A DNA stretch of 53,181 bases from an uncultured Bacteroidales bacterium (GTDB lineage: Bacteria > Bacteroidota > Bacteroidia > Bacteroidales > Muribaculaceae), in assembly GCA_902792895.1 (NCBI GenBank), contig CADBBK010000017.1, positions 1 to 53,181 of the forward strand. Reading direction: 5' to 3'. The notes under the pieces are model-generated. The model searched no databases, was not told the DNA's origin, and saw nothing but the letters and a program-made list of their open reading frames with translations. The position numbers and the translations under genes were made by a program. Of this stretch, positions 29,593 through 37,877 are shown one piece after another. Every line of letters begins with the position of its first letter. Position 1 is the first letter of the stretch.

Positions 29593-30687
29593 ATGATTAA
29601 TTTCGCTCATCCGCAATATTTCTATCTGCTGCTGTTGCTGCCGGCATTGGTACTGCTGTTCCTGTGGAACCGCCGTGACCGCCGCCAGCGCCTGCAGCGA
29701 TACGGCCGACGCGACTCCATCGAGCCGTTGATGCCCGAGGTGTCGCGTTACAAGCCGTGGATTAGGCTCACGCTCGAATTGCTGTTGCTCACGATGGTCA
29801 TCGTGGTTCTGGCACGTCCCCGTGCAGGCTCTAGCAAGACGACAACGCGCGTGCATGGCATCGAGGTGATGGTCGCTGTGGACGTGTCCAACTCGATGAA
29901 TGCCTCCAGCACCGACAATCCCCAGGACGTGAGCCGCCTGCAGCGTTCCAAGATGATTCTGCAGAAACTCGTTGACCGCCTCGAGAACAACAAGGTGGGA
30001 CTTATCGTGTTTGCCGGCAATGCCTATATGCAGATGCCCATGACCAGCGACGCTGCATCGGCAAAACTGTTCCTGAACGGCATCAACACCAATATGGCCC
30101 CCACCCAGGGCACGGCCATCGGAGCAGCCATCAATTTGGCGCTCAACGGCTTCTCACAGAGCAAGAAAGCCCAAAAAGCGATCATCATCATTACCGATGG
30201 TGAGAACTTTGAGGACGATGCGGTCGATGCAGCCAAGCAGGCCGCCAAGATGGGCGTCCAGGTCGATGTCATCGGCGTGGGCTCCACTAAAGGTGCTCCC
30301 ATTCCCATGGATGGCGGATACCTCACCGACGACAGCGGCAATCCTGTGACCACCTACCTCAACGAGAAGATGGCCCAGGAGATTGCCCAGACCGGCAAGG
30401 GCGTTTACATCTCGGGTACTGCATCCGATGCTGTCTCGACCCTGCAGGAGACACTTGACAAACTTGCCAAGAGCGACCTGGCTGCCGTGAGCTACACGCA
30501 GCATGACGAGCAATTCCCCGTGTTTGCCACCATCGCCCTGCTGCTGTTGCTGGGCCTCTTGCTGCTGCTTGAGCGCAAGAATCCGTGGCTCAAGAAGTAT
30601 AATTTCTTTACTAAGGACAAGAAGGAGAATACGACAAGCAATGAAACTGCCAACAATCAAGATAAGGAACAACAGGAACGGCAATAA
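29593..30687 (+). CDS. batB: BatB, VWA-domain membrane protein
   Basis: A 364-residue paralogue of BatA. N-terminal helices (FYLLLLLPALVLLFLW; TLELLLLTMVIVVLARP) precede a VWA domain with the MIDAS motif VMVAVDVSNSMNAS and a second Asp in IIITDGENFEDD. A C-terminal membrane segment follows (FATIALLLLLGLLLLLERKN) and then an Asn/Gln/Lys-rich tail. The last 47 nt overlap the start of batC in another frame. It is thought to act with BatA and MoxR in the cell envelope; the mechanism of aerotolerance is not settled. Confidence 0.93.
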   Translation: MINFAHPQYFYLLLLLPALVLLFLWNRRDRRQRLQRYGRRDSIEPLMPEVSRYKPWIRLTLELLLLTMVIVVLARPRAGSSKTTTRVHGIEVMVAVDVSNSMNASSTDNPQDVSRLQRSKMILQKLVDRLENNKVGLIVFAGNAYMQMPMTSDAASAKLFLNGINTNMAPTQGTAIGAAINLALNGFSQSKKAQKAIIIITDGENFEDDAVDAAKQAAKMGVQVDVIGVGSTKGAPIPMDGGYLTDDSGNPVTTYLNEKMAQEIAQTGKGVYISGTASDAVSTLQETLDKLAKSDLAAVSYTQHDEQFPVFATIALLLLLGLLLLLERKNPWLKKYNFFTKDKKENTTSNETANNQDKEQQERQ

Positions 30688-31525
30688 CCTGCTCATCGCT
30701 GTGATGGTCGCAGTGATGGTGACAGTGGCTGCCATGCCTGCCTCGGCCGGTGATAAAGGTCCCAAGATGACCAAGCAGGAACGTGTGTGCCTGCGCAACG
30801 GCAACAAATTGTATGAGAAAAAACGCTATGCCGAGGCCGAGGTCGAGTACCGCAAGGCTTTGCAGGCCAATCCTGCTAGCGAGAAGGCTCAGTTCAACCT
30901 TGCCACGGCACTCATGCGCCAGGGCAGTGTCACCGCACAGCAGGACGATGAGAAGAACCCGATGAAGCAAGCCGAGGGCATTCTTACCAATCTGGCCAAG
31001 GGCGCACAGGACAAGCAGCTGCGCGGCAAGTCGTGCTATGACCTGGGCAACATTGCCTATGGCCGTCAGGATTATGGTAAGGCCATCGAGTTCTACAAGC
31101 ATGCCCTGCGCTGCAATCCCGACGACGACCAGGCGCGCCACAACCTGCGTCTGGCCCAGCTCAAGAAGCAGGAGCAGGACAAGAACCAGGATAAGAATCA
31201 AGACAAAAACAAAGATCAGAATAAGGACAAGAATCAGGATCAAGACAAGGACAAGAATCAGGACCAGAACAAGGACAAGCAAGACCAAAACAAGGACAAG
31301 CAGGACCAAGATAAACAGAATCAAGACAAGCAGAATCAAGACAAGCAGAATCAGAATCAGCAGGACCAGCAACAACAGCAACAGCAGGGCGGCATGAGCC
31401 AGCAGAATGCCGAGCAGGTGCTCAAGGCAATGCAGGACCGTGAGCGTGCCACCCAGCAGCGCATCAATGCACAGCAGGCCCAGCAGCAGCGCCATGAGCG
31501 CCAGCGCACCAACCGCAAGTGGTAA
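30641..31525 (+). CDS. batC: BatC, TPR protein with extended DKNQ-repeat tail
   Basis: A 294-residue protein. A signal-anchor N-terminus (about 17-35, LLIAVMVAVMVTVAAMPASA) is followed by TPR units, ACLRNGNKLYEKKRY-like and SCYDLGNIAYGRQDYGKAIE, up to about residue 175. The tail from about 180 to 250 is a low-complexity run of Asp, Lys, Asn and Gln, beginning KNQDKNQDKNKDQ, then a Gln-rich end. The frame is open upstream to 30503 inside batB, but ATG 30641 gives the proper signal sequence; the genes overlap by 47 nt. The DNA of the tail is an irregular repeat prone to length change. Confidence 0.9.
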   Translation: MKLPTIKIRNNRNGNNLLIAVMVAVMVTVAAMPASAGDKGPKMTKQERVCLRNGNKLYEKKRYAEAEVEYRKALQANPASEKAQFNLATALMRQGSVTAQQDDEKNPMKQAEGILTNLAKGAQDKQLRGKSCYDLGNIAYGRQDYGKAIEFYKHALRCNPDDDQARHNLRLAQLKKQEQDKNQDKNQDKNKDQNKDKNQDQDKDKNQDQNKDKQDQNKDKQDQDKQNQDKQNQDKQNQNQQDQQQQQQQGGMSQQNAEQVLKAMQDRERATQQRINAQQAQQQRHERQRTNRKW

Positions 31526-31551
31526 TCCTGATTCATCCTCGATCATCAACG

Positions 31552-33387
31552 ATGTCAATGAAGCGAATCATCAACATAGCAATACTGCTCTTGACCGCTG
31601 TGATGGCGGCCCAGGCGGCCTCGTTTACTGTCGAGGCACCGCGCCAGGTGGTCGAGGGCAACAAGTTCAACGTCACGTTTGTGCTCAACAACGGCGAGGG
31701 TAGCAGTTTCACGCCTCCCGAGGTAACGGGAGCCAAACTCATCTACGGACCCAGCGTGTCGCATAGTTACAGTTCATCGTGGGTCAACGGCAAGTCGAGC
31801 AGCAGCTCGAGCGAGGAGTACACCATGATCTATAAGGCGACCGCTACGGGCAAGTGCCACATCGGGGCCGCATCGATTGTGGTGGGTGGCAAGCGCATGG
31901 CAACCAAGGCCTTCACCATCGAGGTATTGCCATCGGGCAGCCATGCCAACACCCAGCCGCAGCACCAGACCACACCTGGCGCCCCCACGCCTTACAGCGA
32001 TCCGATGACGCAGAGCGCCGACAAGACGGTAACGGGCAAGGACTTGTTTGTGCGCATCGAGATGTCCAAGCCGCGTGTCTATGAACAGCAGGCGGTCGTG
32101 TGCACCATCAAGTTGTACACCAAGTACCAGATTTCGCAGTTCATGCCCACCATCCAGCCCTCGTTTGATGGCTTCTTGATTGAGGAGATTCCCGTTCAGC
32201 CGGCATTGAACAAGGTCGAGACCTTGAATGGGGAACGCTACATGACGGCCATCCTCAAGCAGTGCATCCTGTATCCGCAGCAGAGTGGCAACCTCACTAT
32301 CACATCGGGCAACTATGACGTGAGTGTAATTCAGTTCGACACGTTCCGCAGCATCTTCGGCTCCATCTCCAAACCCGTCGAGAAGGATCTCAAGGTGACC
32401 AGCAACAAGGCCACTGTCCACATCCTGCCGTTGCCTGAACCCAAACCCGCCTCGTTCACGGGTGCTGTAGGCAAGTTCAATGTCACTACCGAAGTCAAGC
32501 CTGCCACAGGCCTCAAGACCTATAGCGCTGCCACCTACCGCTACACCATCAGCGGCAGGGGCAACATCAAGTACATCAAGGCGCCTGAGGTCAAATTCCC
32601 CGACCAGTTCGACGTCTATGATCCCAAGACCGATGCCCAGGTCAATGACGGTTCCGGCGACATGAGCGGTAGGGTAGTGATTGACTACACCTTTATCCCG
32701 CAGTTTGCGGGCGAGTTTGACATTCCCGCAGGGGAGTTCTCCTACTTTGACCCTGAGGCCGGCAAGTATGTGACGGTCCCCGTCCCGGCCAGGCATCTCT
32801 CGGTCGCCAAGGGTGAAGGAGAGCCCAGCAACCACTACCGCATGAAGAACATGGACATCCGTCCCATCAAGGGCGGTGACCTGGGCTTGAAGAAGTCTCA
32901 CGGCTACATCGTGGACAATTGGGCCTACTGGCTGTGGTTCCTCTTGCCGCTGCTGGCCTTGGTGGCTCTGCTGCTGTATAACCGCAAGCAGTTGAAGGAG
33001 CGGGCCGACGTGCGCCGCATGCGCTCCAAGCGCGCCAGCAAGGTGGCTCAGCGCCGCCTCAAGGCTGCCCGTGGCTTTGCCTCGCGTGGCGACAGGAGCG
33101 GTTTCTATGCCGAGATGCTGAACGCCCTCTGGGGCTACATGAGCGACAAGCTGTCCATCCCCGTGAGCGAGTTGAGCAAGGACAACATCAATGCCGAACT
33201 GGAGCAGTATGGCATCGATGAACAGTTGCGCCAGGAGTCTATAGCACTCATCGATAAGTGCGAGTTTGCCCAGTACGCGCCTGAATTAGCCTCTGGCGAC
33301 ATGCATGCCGTTCTCGACGAGGCAGCGGGTGTCATCGACCGTCTGGAGAGTGTGAAACGCAAGAAAACAACCACTGTACAGTCATGA
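31552..33387 (+). CDS. batD: BatD, oxygen-tolerance family protein
   Basis: A 611-residue protein with signal peptide (MSMKRIINIAILLLTAVMAA). A long beta-sandwich-rich periplasmic part (FTVEAPRQVVEGNKFNVTFV near the start; KDLFVRIEMSKPRVYEQQAV in the middle) matches the BatD family. A membrane helix lies at about 465-485 (YWLWFLLPLLALVALLLYNR). A cytoplasmic helical domain follows (LKAARGFASRGDRSGFYAEM, WGYMSDKLSIPVSELSKDNI). Two starts are possible six bases apart (31552, 31558); the first is reported. Its end overlaps batE by four bases (ATGA). Confidence 0.92.
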   Translation: MSMKRIINIAILLLTAVMAAQAASFTVEAPRQVVEGNKFNVTFVLNNGEGSSFTPPEVTGAKLIYGPSVSHSYSSSWVNGKSSSSSSEEYTMIYKATATGKCHIGAASIVVGGKRMATKAFTIEVLPSGSHANTQPQHQTTPGAPTPYSDPMTQSADKTVTGKDLFVRIEMSKPRVYEQQAVVCTIKLYTKYQISQFMPTIQPSFDGFLIEEIPVQPALNKVETLNGERYMTAILKQCILYPQQSGNLTITSGNYDVSVIQFDTFRSIFGSISKPVEKDLKVTSNKATVHILPLPEPKPASFTGAVGKFNVTTEVKPATGLKTYSAATYRYTISGRGNIKYIKAPEVKFPDQFDVYDPKTDAQVNDGSGDMSGRVVIDYTFIPQFAGEFDIPAGEFSYFDPEAGKYVTVPVPARHLSVAKGEGEPSNHYRMKNMDIRPIKGGDLGLKKSHGYIVDNWAYWLWFLLPLLALVALLLYNRKQLKERADVRRMRSKRASKVAQRRLKAARGFASRGDRSGFYAEMLNALWGYMSDKLSIPVSELSKDNINAELEQYGIDEQLRQESIALIDKCEFAQYAPELASGDMHAVLDEAAGVIDRLESVKRKKTTTVQS

Positions 33388-34154
33388 AACAGTTCATCAT
33401 CACCATACTATTAGCCGTGTTGGCGTTGCCACTGGTGGCCGATAATGCCAACATCGACCGTGCCAACAAGGCCTATAAGCAGGAACTCTATAACGAGGCA
33501 TTGAACCTCTACCTGCAGGAGGCCGAGAAGAAGGGTGTATCGTCGGCGCTGTACTGCAACATCGGCGACACCTACTATCGCCTCAAGGACAACGTCCACG
33601 CTGTCCTCTACTATGAGCGTGCCCTGCTGCTCGACCCGTCGAACAGTGACGCGCGATTCAACCTGGAGTTTGTGCGCGGCAAGATGCAGTTGCCCGACGA
33701 TGCTGGCGACTCGTGGTTCAGCAACTGGGTGGACCAGACGGTGAGCCGCTTGTCGAGCAATGCCTGGGCCATCATTGCCATCGTCACCTTCCTGCTGTTC
33801 CTGGCTGGTGTAGCGATTTATATGTTTATGGACAATGTGCTGATGCGCAAGATAGGATTCTTTGGGGGTGCGGTGCTGGTTGTTGCCAGCATCCTGGCTA
33901 ATCTGGCCGCCTTCCATGTCTATCACAAGGCTACGGGCGGTAATGGTGCCATCATCATGCCCGAGAGTGTCACCCTGAGCACGGCTCCGCGTGAGCCTCG
34001 TGACAAGGAGGAAGAGGCCTTTGAGCTACAGCAAGGCACCCGTGTCGAGATTGTCGATTCCATCGCCGACAAGACACACGGCAAGTGGTTGCAGGTGTCC
34101 ACCGCAGGAGGTCACAAGGCATGGCTCAAAGCCAAGGACATCGAGGTGATTTAA
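33384..34154 (+). CDS. batE: BatE, TPR and SH3-like membrane protein
   Basis: A 256-residue protein with signal sequence MKQFIITILLAVLALPLVAD. TPR units (ANKAYKQELYNEALNLYLQE; LYCNIGDTYYRLKDNVHAVL) reach to about residue 95. Two membrane helices lie at about 128-150 and 155-178. The C-terminal SH3-like domain (EAFELQQGTRVEIVDSIADK to WLKAKDIEVI) is about 60 residues long. This is the usual BatE layout and the last gene of the operon. Translation is coupled to batD through ATGA. The next gene begins 31 nt later and may be read through. Confidence 0.92.
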   Translation: MKQFIITILLAVLALPLVADNANIDRANKAYKQELYNEALNLYLQEAEKKGVSSALYCNIGDTYYRLKDNVHAVLYYERALLLDPSNSDARFNLEFVRGKMQLPDDAGDSWFSNWVDQTVSRLSSNAWAIIAIVTFLLFLAGVAIYMFMDNVLMRKIGFFGGAVLVVASILANLAAFHVYHKATGGNGAIIMPESVTLSTAPREPRDKEEEAFELQQGTRVEIVDSIADKTHGKWLQVSTAGGHKAWLKAKDIEVI

Positions 34155-34185
34155 TGAGTGACTAATGACAAGCGACTGAAGCAGA

Positions 34186-34848
34186 ATGCTCGATTTCTTG
34201 ATTGACATAGACACCGAGGCTTTGCTGGCCGTGAACGGTTTCCACGACGCGTTCCAGGACGCATTGTGGTGGATGGTCACCGCCAAGTGGTCATCGCTCC
34301 TGCTCATGTTATCCATCGCTTGGGTCTTGATGCGTCAGAACCGTCGCCATGCATTGCTCCTGTTGGCCATGCTTGCGCTGGCGGTGCTCCTTGCCGATCA
34401 GGTGGCTTCGGGACTCATCAAGCAGCTTGTGGAGCGCTTGCGCCCCACCCACGACCCGTCGCTGGAGTCGGCAATCCACGTCATCAATGGTTATCGTGGA
34501 GGCATGTATGGCTTCGTCTCGAGCCATGCTTCCAATTTTGTGGCGGCCTCTACGCTTATAGCCCTTGTGATGAGGCATCGCGCTGTAGTCGTCAGCATGT
34601 TCACATGGACGCTGCTGCAATGCTACAGTCGTGTGTATTTAGGCGTCCATTATCCCGGCGACATCTTGGGGGGCATCATCATTGGGCTTTTATCGGGATG
34701 GCTCGTGTGGCTTTTCATGCGATGGATTCAGCGCCGTTACCGCCTCTCGGAAGGGTGCTATACCCGCACCGACGCTGCCGTGATAGCCTCGGCTATTGGC
34801 CTCACTATCATTGTCCTGCTCATCGCTGCACTGTATCAGTGCTTGTGA
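34186..34848 (+). CDS. PAP2-family membrane phosphatase
   Basis: A 220-residue integral membrane phosphatase of the PAP2 type, acting on lipid phosphates such as undecaprenyl pyrophosphate or lipid A. The three motifs are present: KQLVERLRP (Lys79, Arg86-Pro87), GFVSSHASN (Ser113, His114) and SRVYLGVHYPGD (Arg149, His155). Membrane helices flank each motif. The start MLDFLIDIDTEALLAVNGFH is the classic N-terminus of this subfamily in Bacteroidales. It follows batE by 31 nt and may be transcribed with it. Substrate is not determinable from sequence. Confidence 0.93.
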   Translation: MLDFLIDIDTEALLAVNGFHDAFQDALWWMVTAKWSSLLLMLSIAWVLMRQNRRHALLLLAMLALAVLLADQVASGLIKQLVERLRPTHDPSLESAIHVINGYRGGMYGFVSSHASNFVAASTLIALVMRHRAVVVSMFTWTLLQCYSRVYLGVHYPGDILGGIIIGLLSGWLVWLFMRWIQRRYRLSEGCYTRTDAAVIASAIGLTIIVLLIAALYQCL

Positions 34849-34924
34849 CATTTGCATTTTGCATTTTTTGCCGCGATTAGCCTTTTTTCTTGAAGATTTA
34901 TTTTGTGAATTGGGTAAAACATCG

Positions 34925-34932
34925 TATTTTTG
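34925..34932 (+). promoter_or_regulatory. -7 box TATTTTTG for the small DNA-binding protein and Usp unit
   Basis: TATTTTTGTGG lies about 120 nt before the ATG at 35054. TTGGG at about 34910 is well placed as a -33 element. The intervening leader holds no obvious structure. Confidence 0.55.
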
Positions 34933-35053
34933 TGGAGAAACTTGTGCGCATCTGAATCCGTGACCCCTGCATCGGTGTGGAGGTGCTGCCAAGTTGATGG
35001 AATGAATTAGAACTGAATCTATAACACAAAAGAACTATAATCAAGTATCGCCT

Positions 35054-35302
35054 ATGTCGAGGACAATCACTTTCAACGAACTGAGACGCATCAAGAATCG
35101 TCTGCCCGAAGGCTCCATCCACACGATCGCCGACAAACTCAACCTGCCGGTTCAGTCGGTGCGCAACTATTTTGGCGGGTCTAATTATGAGTTGGGAACC
35201 AATATGGGTTTCCATCTGGAGCCGGGTCCCGACGGTGGACTTGTCGTGCTCGATGATCCCCAGATCCTGGACATGGCACTCGAGATTCTAGAGAATTCCT
35301 AA
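35054..35302 (+). CDS. Small DNA-binding protein conserved next to Usp
   Basis: An 82-residue protein, MSRTITFNELRRIKNRLPEG. It has a helix-turn-helix-like segment (SIHTIADKLNLPVQSVRNYF, about residues 21-40) and a short acidic C-terminal part (DDPQILDMALEILENS). Small proteins of this type occur directly before universal-stress genes in other Bacteroidales (recalled synteny). The next gene begins 21 nt downstream. DNA binding is inferred from the helix-turn-helix pattern; targets are unknown. Confidence 0.75.
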   Translation: MSRTITFNELRRIKNRLPEGSIHTIADKLNLPVQSVRNYFGGSNYELGTNMGFHLEPGPDGGLVVLDDPQILDMALEILENS

Positions 35303-35323
35303 CCCCCTAACCCGTAGCATCTC

Positions 35324-36427
35324 ATGGACAGCAAGAACAATAACGACCCCAACAGGCTCATTACCGTCGCCATCCACACGTTTGACCGCGCGGTGGAGCT
35401 CAAAAACACGCTCGAGGAAGAAGGCATCGAGGTGAAACTGCACAACGTCAACCTCGACGAGAAAGTCCTCAGCTCGGGAGTGAGGGTACGCATCCGTGAG
35501 CGTGACCTGCCGCAGGCGCTGCAGATCATCGAGTCGCCCGAAACCACGACGAGCGACAAGTGCTGTGTGTTGCTGCCCGTGGATTTTGGCAAGTACTCGC
35601 TCAAGTCGGTCAAGCTGGGCATGGAATATGCCCGTCGCAGCCGTGGCCGCGTGCTGTTGCTCCATAGCTACATCAATGAGCGTCACACGATGTCGTTGCC
35701 CTTCGGCAGCGACCGTTATGACAGCCCTGAGGACGAAATCAAGGGCATCAAGAAGAATGCGCGTGAGCGCATGGAAGAGTTTACCAAGATGCTCAATGAA
35801 AAAATCGCTGCAGGAGAGTTGCCCAAGGTGAAAATCGACACCAGGGTGACCGAGGGAATCCCCGAGGAGCAGATTCTGCACTATGCCCAAAAGAATGACG
35901 TTTCCCTCATTGTCATGGGCACCAGCGGCACCAACCGCCGCCGTCAGAATCTCATCGGCAGCGTTGCCGGCGAGGTGATGGACGCCTGCAAATTTCCCAT
36001 TTTCACCGTGCCCATCGGCATGCCCGACATCGGCTTGACCGATATCACCCATGTGGCGTTTTTCTCTAACCTCATTCAGCAGGATATCATCTCGTTTGAC
36101 CGTTTCGCACGCTTGTTCAACATGCGCGGCGTCGAGGTGACCATCATCCCCGTGGTTGATAAGAAGGAACGTCGACTGGTGGATCAGTCCCTCCAGCAGC
36201 TGGCACAGTACTGCCGCGAGCATTACCCCGAGTGCACGTTCAAGACCAAGCGCATCGCCACCAAGTCGTTTATCGATAACGTAGCCCAGTTCATCAAGGA
36301 CGAGGGCATCCAGCTCATCGCGGTCCCCAACAAGAAGTCGAGCATCTTCTCACGCCTGTTCAATCCCAGCCTGGCTCACCGTGTCCTCTTCCAGACCGAC
36401 ACGCCCATGCTCGTCGTTCCCGTGTGA
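35324..36427 (+). CDS. Tandem universal stress protein with DUF2007-like N-terminus
   Basis: A 367-residue cytoplasmic protein. Residues 1-75 (ITVAIHTFDRAVELKNTLEE, VRVRIRERDLPQALQIIE) look like a DUF2007-type ferredoxin-like domain. Two Usp domains follow, at about 80-230 and 240-367. The first retains an ATP-type loop in VSLIVMGTSGTNRRRQNLIG with GSVAGEVM (pattern GxxG-x9-GS). The second ends LFNPSLAHRVLFQTDTPMLV and lacks a clear copy of the loop. The fusion of three domains is longer than the usual single (about 145) or double (about 280) Usp. It is probably co-transcribed with the small DNA-binding protein. Confidence 0.88.
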   Translation: MDSKNNNDPNRLITVAIHTFDRAVELKNTLEEEGIEVKLHNVNLDEKVLSSGVRVRIRERDLPQALQIIESPETTTSDKCCVLLPVDFGKYSLKSVKLGMEYARRSRGRVLLLHSYINERHTMSLPFGSDRYDSPEDEIKGIKKNARERMEEFTKMLNEKIAAGELPKVKIDTRVTEGIPEEQILHYAQKNDVSLIVMGTSGTNRRRQNLIGSVAGEVMDACKFPIFTVPIGMPDIGLTDITHVAFFSNLIQQDIISFDRFARLFNMRGVEVTIIPVVDKKERRLVDQSLQQLAQYCREHYPECTFKTKRIATKSFIDNVAQFIKDEGIQLIAVPNKKSSIFSRLFNPSLAHRVLFQTDTPMLVVPV

Positions 36428-36443
36428 CCGACGTCATCGTTTT

Positions 36444-37598
36444 ATGCAGTTTTTTCAACCTAAACCCCGCTATGATATCCTAGACGGGCTGCGCGGTGTT
36501 GCGGCCTTGATGGTGATATTGTATCATGTGTTTGAGTGCTTTGACTGGACGCCTGTCCCGCACGGTTATCTTGCCGTGGATTTCTTCTTTGTCCTTTCTG
36601 GTTTTGTCATCGGTTATGCCTATGACAGCCGTTGGCAACAGGGACTCACAATAGGAAATTTTTTCAAGCGTCGCCTCATCCGCCTGCATCCGATGGTTGT
36701 TGCAGGTGCCCTCATCGGTGCCGTGAGTTACTTGCTGCAGGGAAGTGTGGCCTGGGATGGTACCCATGTGTCAACGGGGTGGGTGATGCTGGCCATGCTA
36801 CTGGGCATGCTGATGCTGCCGCTCTATCCGGGTGCTGCAGCCGATGTGCGCGGAAATGGTGAACTGTTCCCGTTGAATGGTCCCTCATGGTCCTTGTTTT
36901 TTGAGTACATCGGCAATATCCTCTACGCCTTGTTGCTGCGTCGCCTGCCCACTCGGTGGCTGGCAGTGCTTGCATGCCTGTCGGGTTGCGTGCTTGCCCA
37001 TATCGCTGTGAGCGACGGTTATTTGGGAGTAGGATGGACCATGGCCGAGGGCGGCTTGTGGACAGGGCTGGTGCGCATGCTGTTTCCCTATACGATGGGC
37101 ATGCTCATGGCGAGGGTATTCAGCCCACTGAACAAGGCAACGGGTGCCTTCTGGATTTGTGGCACCATCATTTTGCTGGTAGGTTGTCTTCCGCTTATGT
37201 TCGGCGACTTGTTGCCGTGGCAGAACGGCCTGTACGATGCCCTGTGTGTCATCGTGGTGTTCCCGAGCCTGGTGTGGCTGGCCGCTTCCCATCTGACACC
37301 GGGTGCGATGACCCGGCGCCTGAGCCGTTTCTTGGGCGACTTGAGTTATCCCCTATATGCAGTACACTACCCGCTGATGTATCTCTTCTATGCCCACATC
37401 GGTTTTGATGGCAATCTTGATCCCATCTCCACGATGAATGATGTCTGGCCCGTTGCGGTGGCTCTGCCGGTGGCCTGCATCCTGCTGGCGTGGCTCTGCT
37501 GGCGCTTCTACGATCGTCCTGTACGCCGTTATTTCATAAAGGCCAACAAGATGACCCAGCACAGGGCGAGCAAGGCAAACAGCGACGAGAACATGTAG
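36444..37598 (+). CDS. Acyltransferase 3 family membrane protein
   Basis: A 384-residue integral membrane O-acyltransferase of the type that acetylates or succinylates surface glycans. The first block, RYDILDGLRGVAALMVILYH, carries the Arg and the catalytic-type His. Next come GYLAVDFFFVLSGFVIGYAY, RRLIRLHPM and GPSWSLFFEYIGNIL, with about ten membrane helices in all. The ATG at 36444 gives the family N-terminus; an upstream extension to 36381 overlaps the Usp gene and is rejected. The last 70 bp overlap the convergent DUF1232 gene. No glycan-biosynthesis genes flank it, so the target is unknown. Confidence 0.92.
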   Translation: MQFFQPKPRYDILDGLRGVAALMVILYHVFECFDWTPVPHGYLAVDFFFVLSGFVIGYAYDSRWQQGLTIGNFFKRRLIRLHPMVVAGALIGAVSYLLQGSVAWDGTHVSTGWVMLAMLLGMLMLPLYPGAAADVRGNGELFPLNGPSWSLFFEYIGNILYALLLRRLPTRWLAVLACLSGCVLAHIAVSDGYLGVGWTMAEGGLWTGLVRMLFPYTMGMLMARVFSPLNKATGAFWICGTIILLVGCLPLMFGDLLPWQNGLYDALCVIVVFPSLVWLAASHLTPGAMTRRLSRFLGDLSYPLYAVHYPLMYLFYAHIGFDGNLDPISTMNDVWPVAVALPVACILLAWLCWRFYDRPVRRYFIKANKMTQHRASKANSDENM

Positions 37599-37828
37599 AA
37601 CTGGCGGCGGATGTAGCGTCGTTCAGGGCGCATGAAACTGCCGCGCATAAACATATAGGCTGCCATGAAGACAAAGCAGTCGTCTAAATAACCGACGATT
37701 CCCTTGCTGTCAAAGTCTCCGGGCCACACAATGTAGCCGACGGCAGCAATAACGAGCAGAATCCCAATCACACGGCACAACTTCATCCCCGTGCTAATTT
37801 CCTGCGTTTCTTTCTCTTTCATCTCCAT
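37529..37828 (-). CDS. DUF1232 (YkvA-like) membrane protein
   Basis: A 99-residue protein with two membrane helices: about 18-36 (VIGILLVIAAVGYIVWPGDF) and 77-97 (YMFSSLFALLALCWVILLAF). The DUF1232 core IVWPGDFDSKGIVGYLDDCFVFM (about 33-55) corresponds to the usual P.DLIPD...GYLDD motif. A start at the third codon (MKEKE) is also possible. Its last 70 bp overlap the 3' end of the convergent acyltransferase gene, so both C-termini share DNA. Function unknown. Confidence 0.8.
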   Translation of the reverse strand: MEMKEKETQEISTGMKLCRVIGILLVIAAVGYIVWPGDFDSKGIVGYLDDCFVFMAAYMFMRGSFMRPERRYIRRQFYMFSSLFALLALCWVILLAFMK

Positions 37829-37877
37829 ATATTTAATCTGTATGTCTATTGGTTAGAATGATTAATGTTGTTGACTA

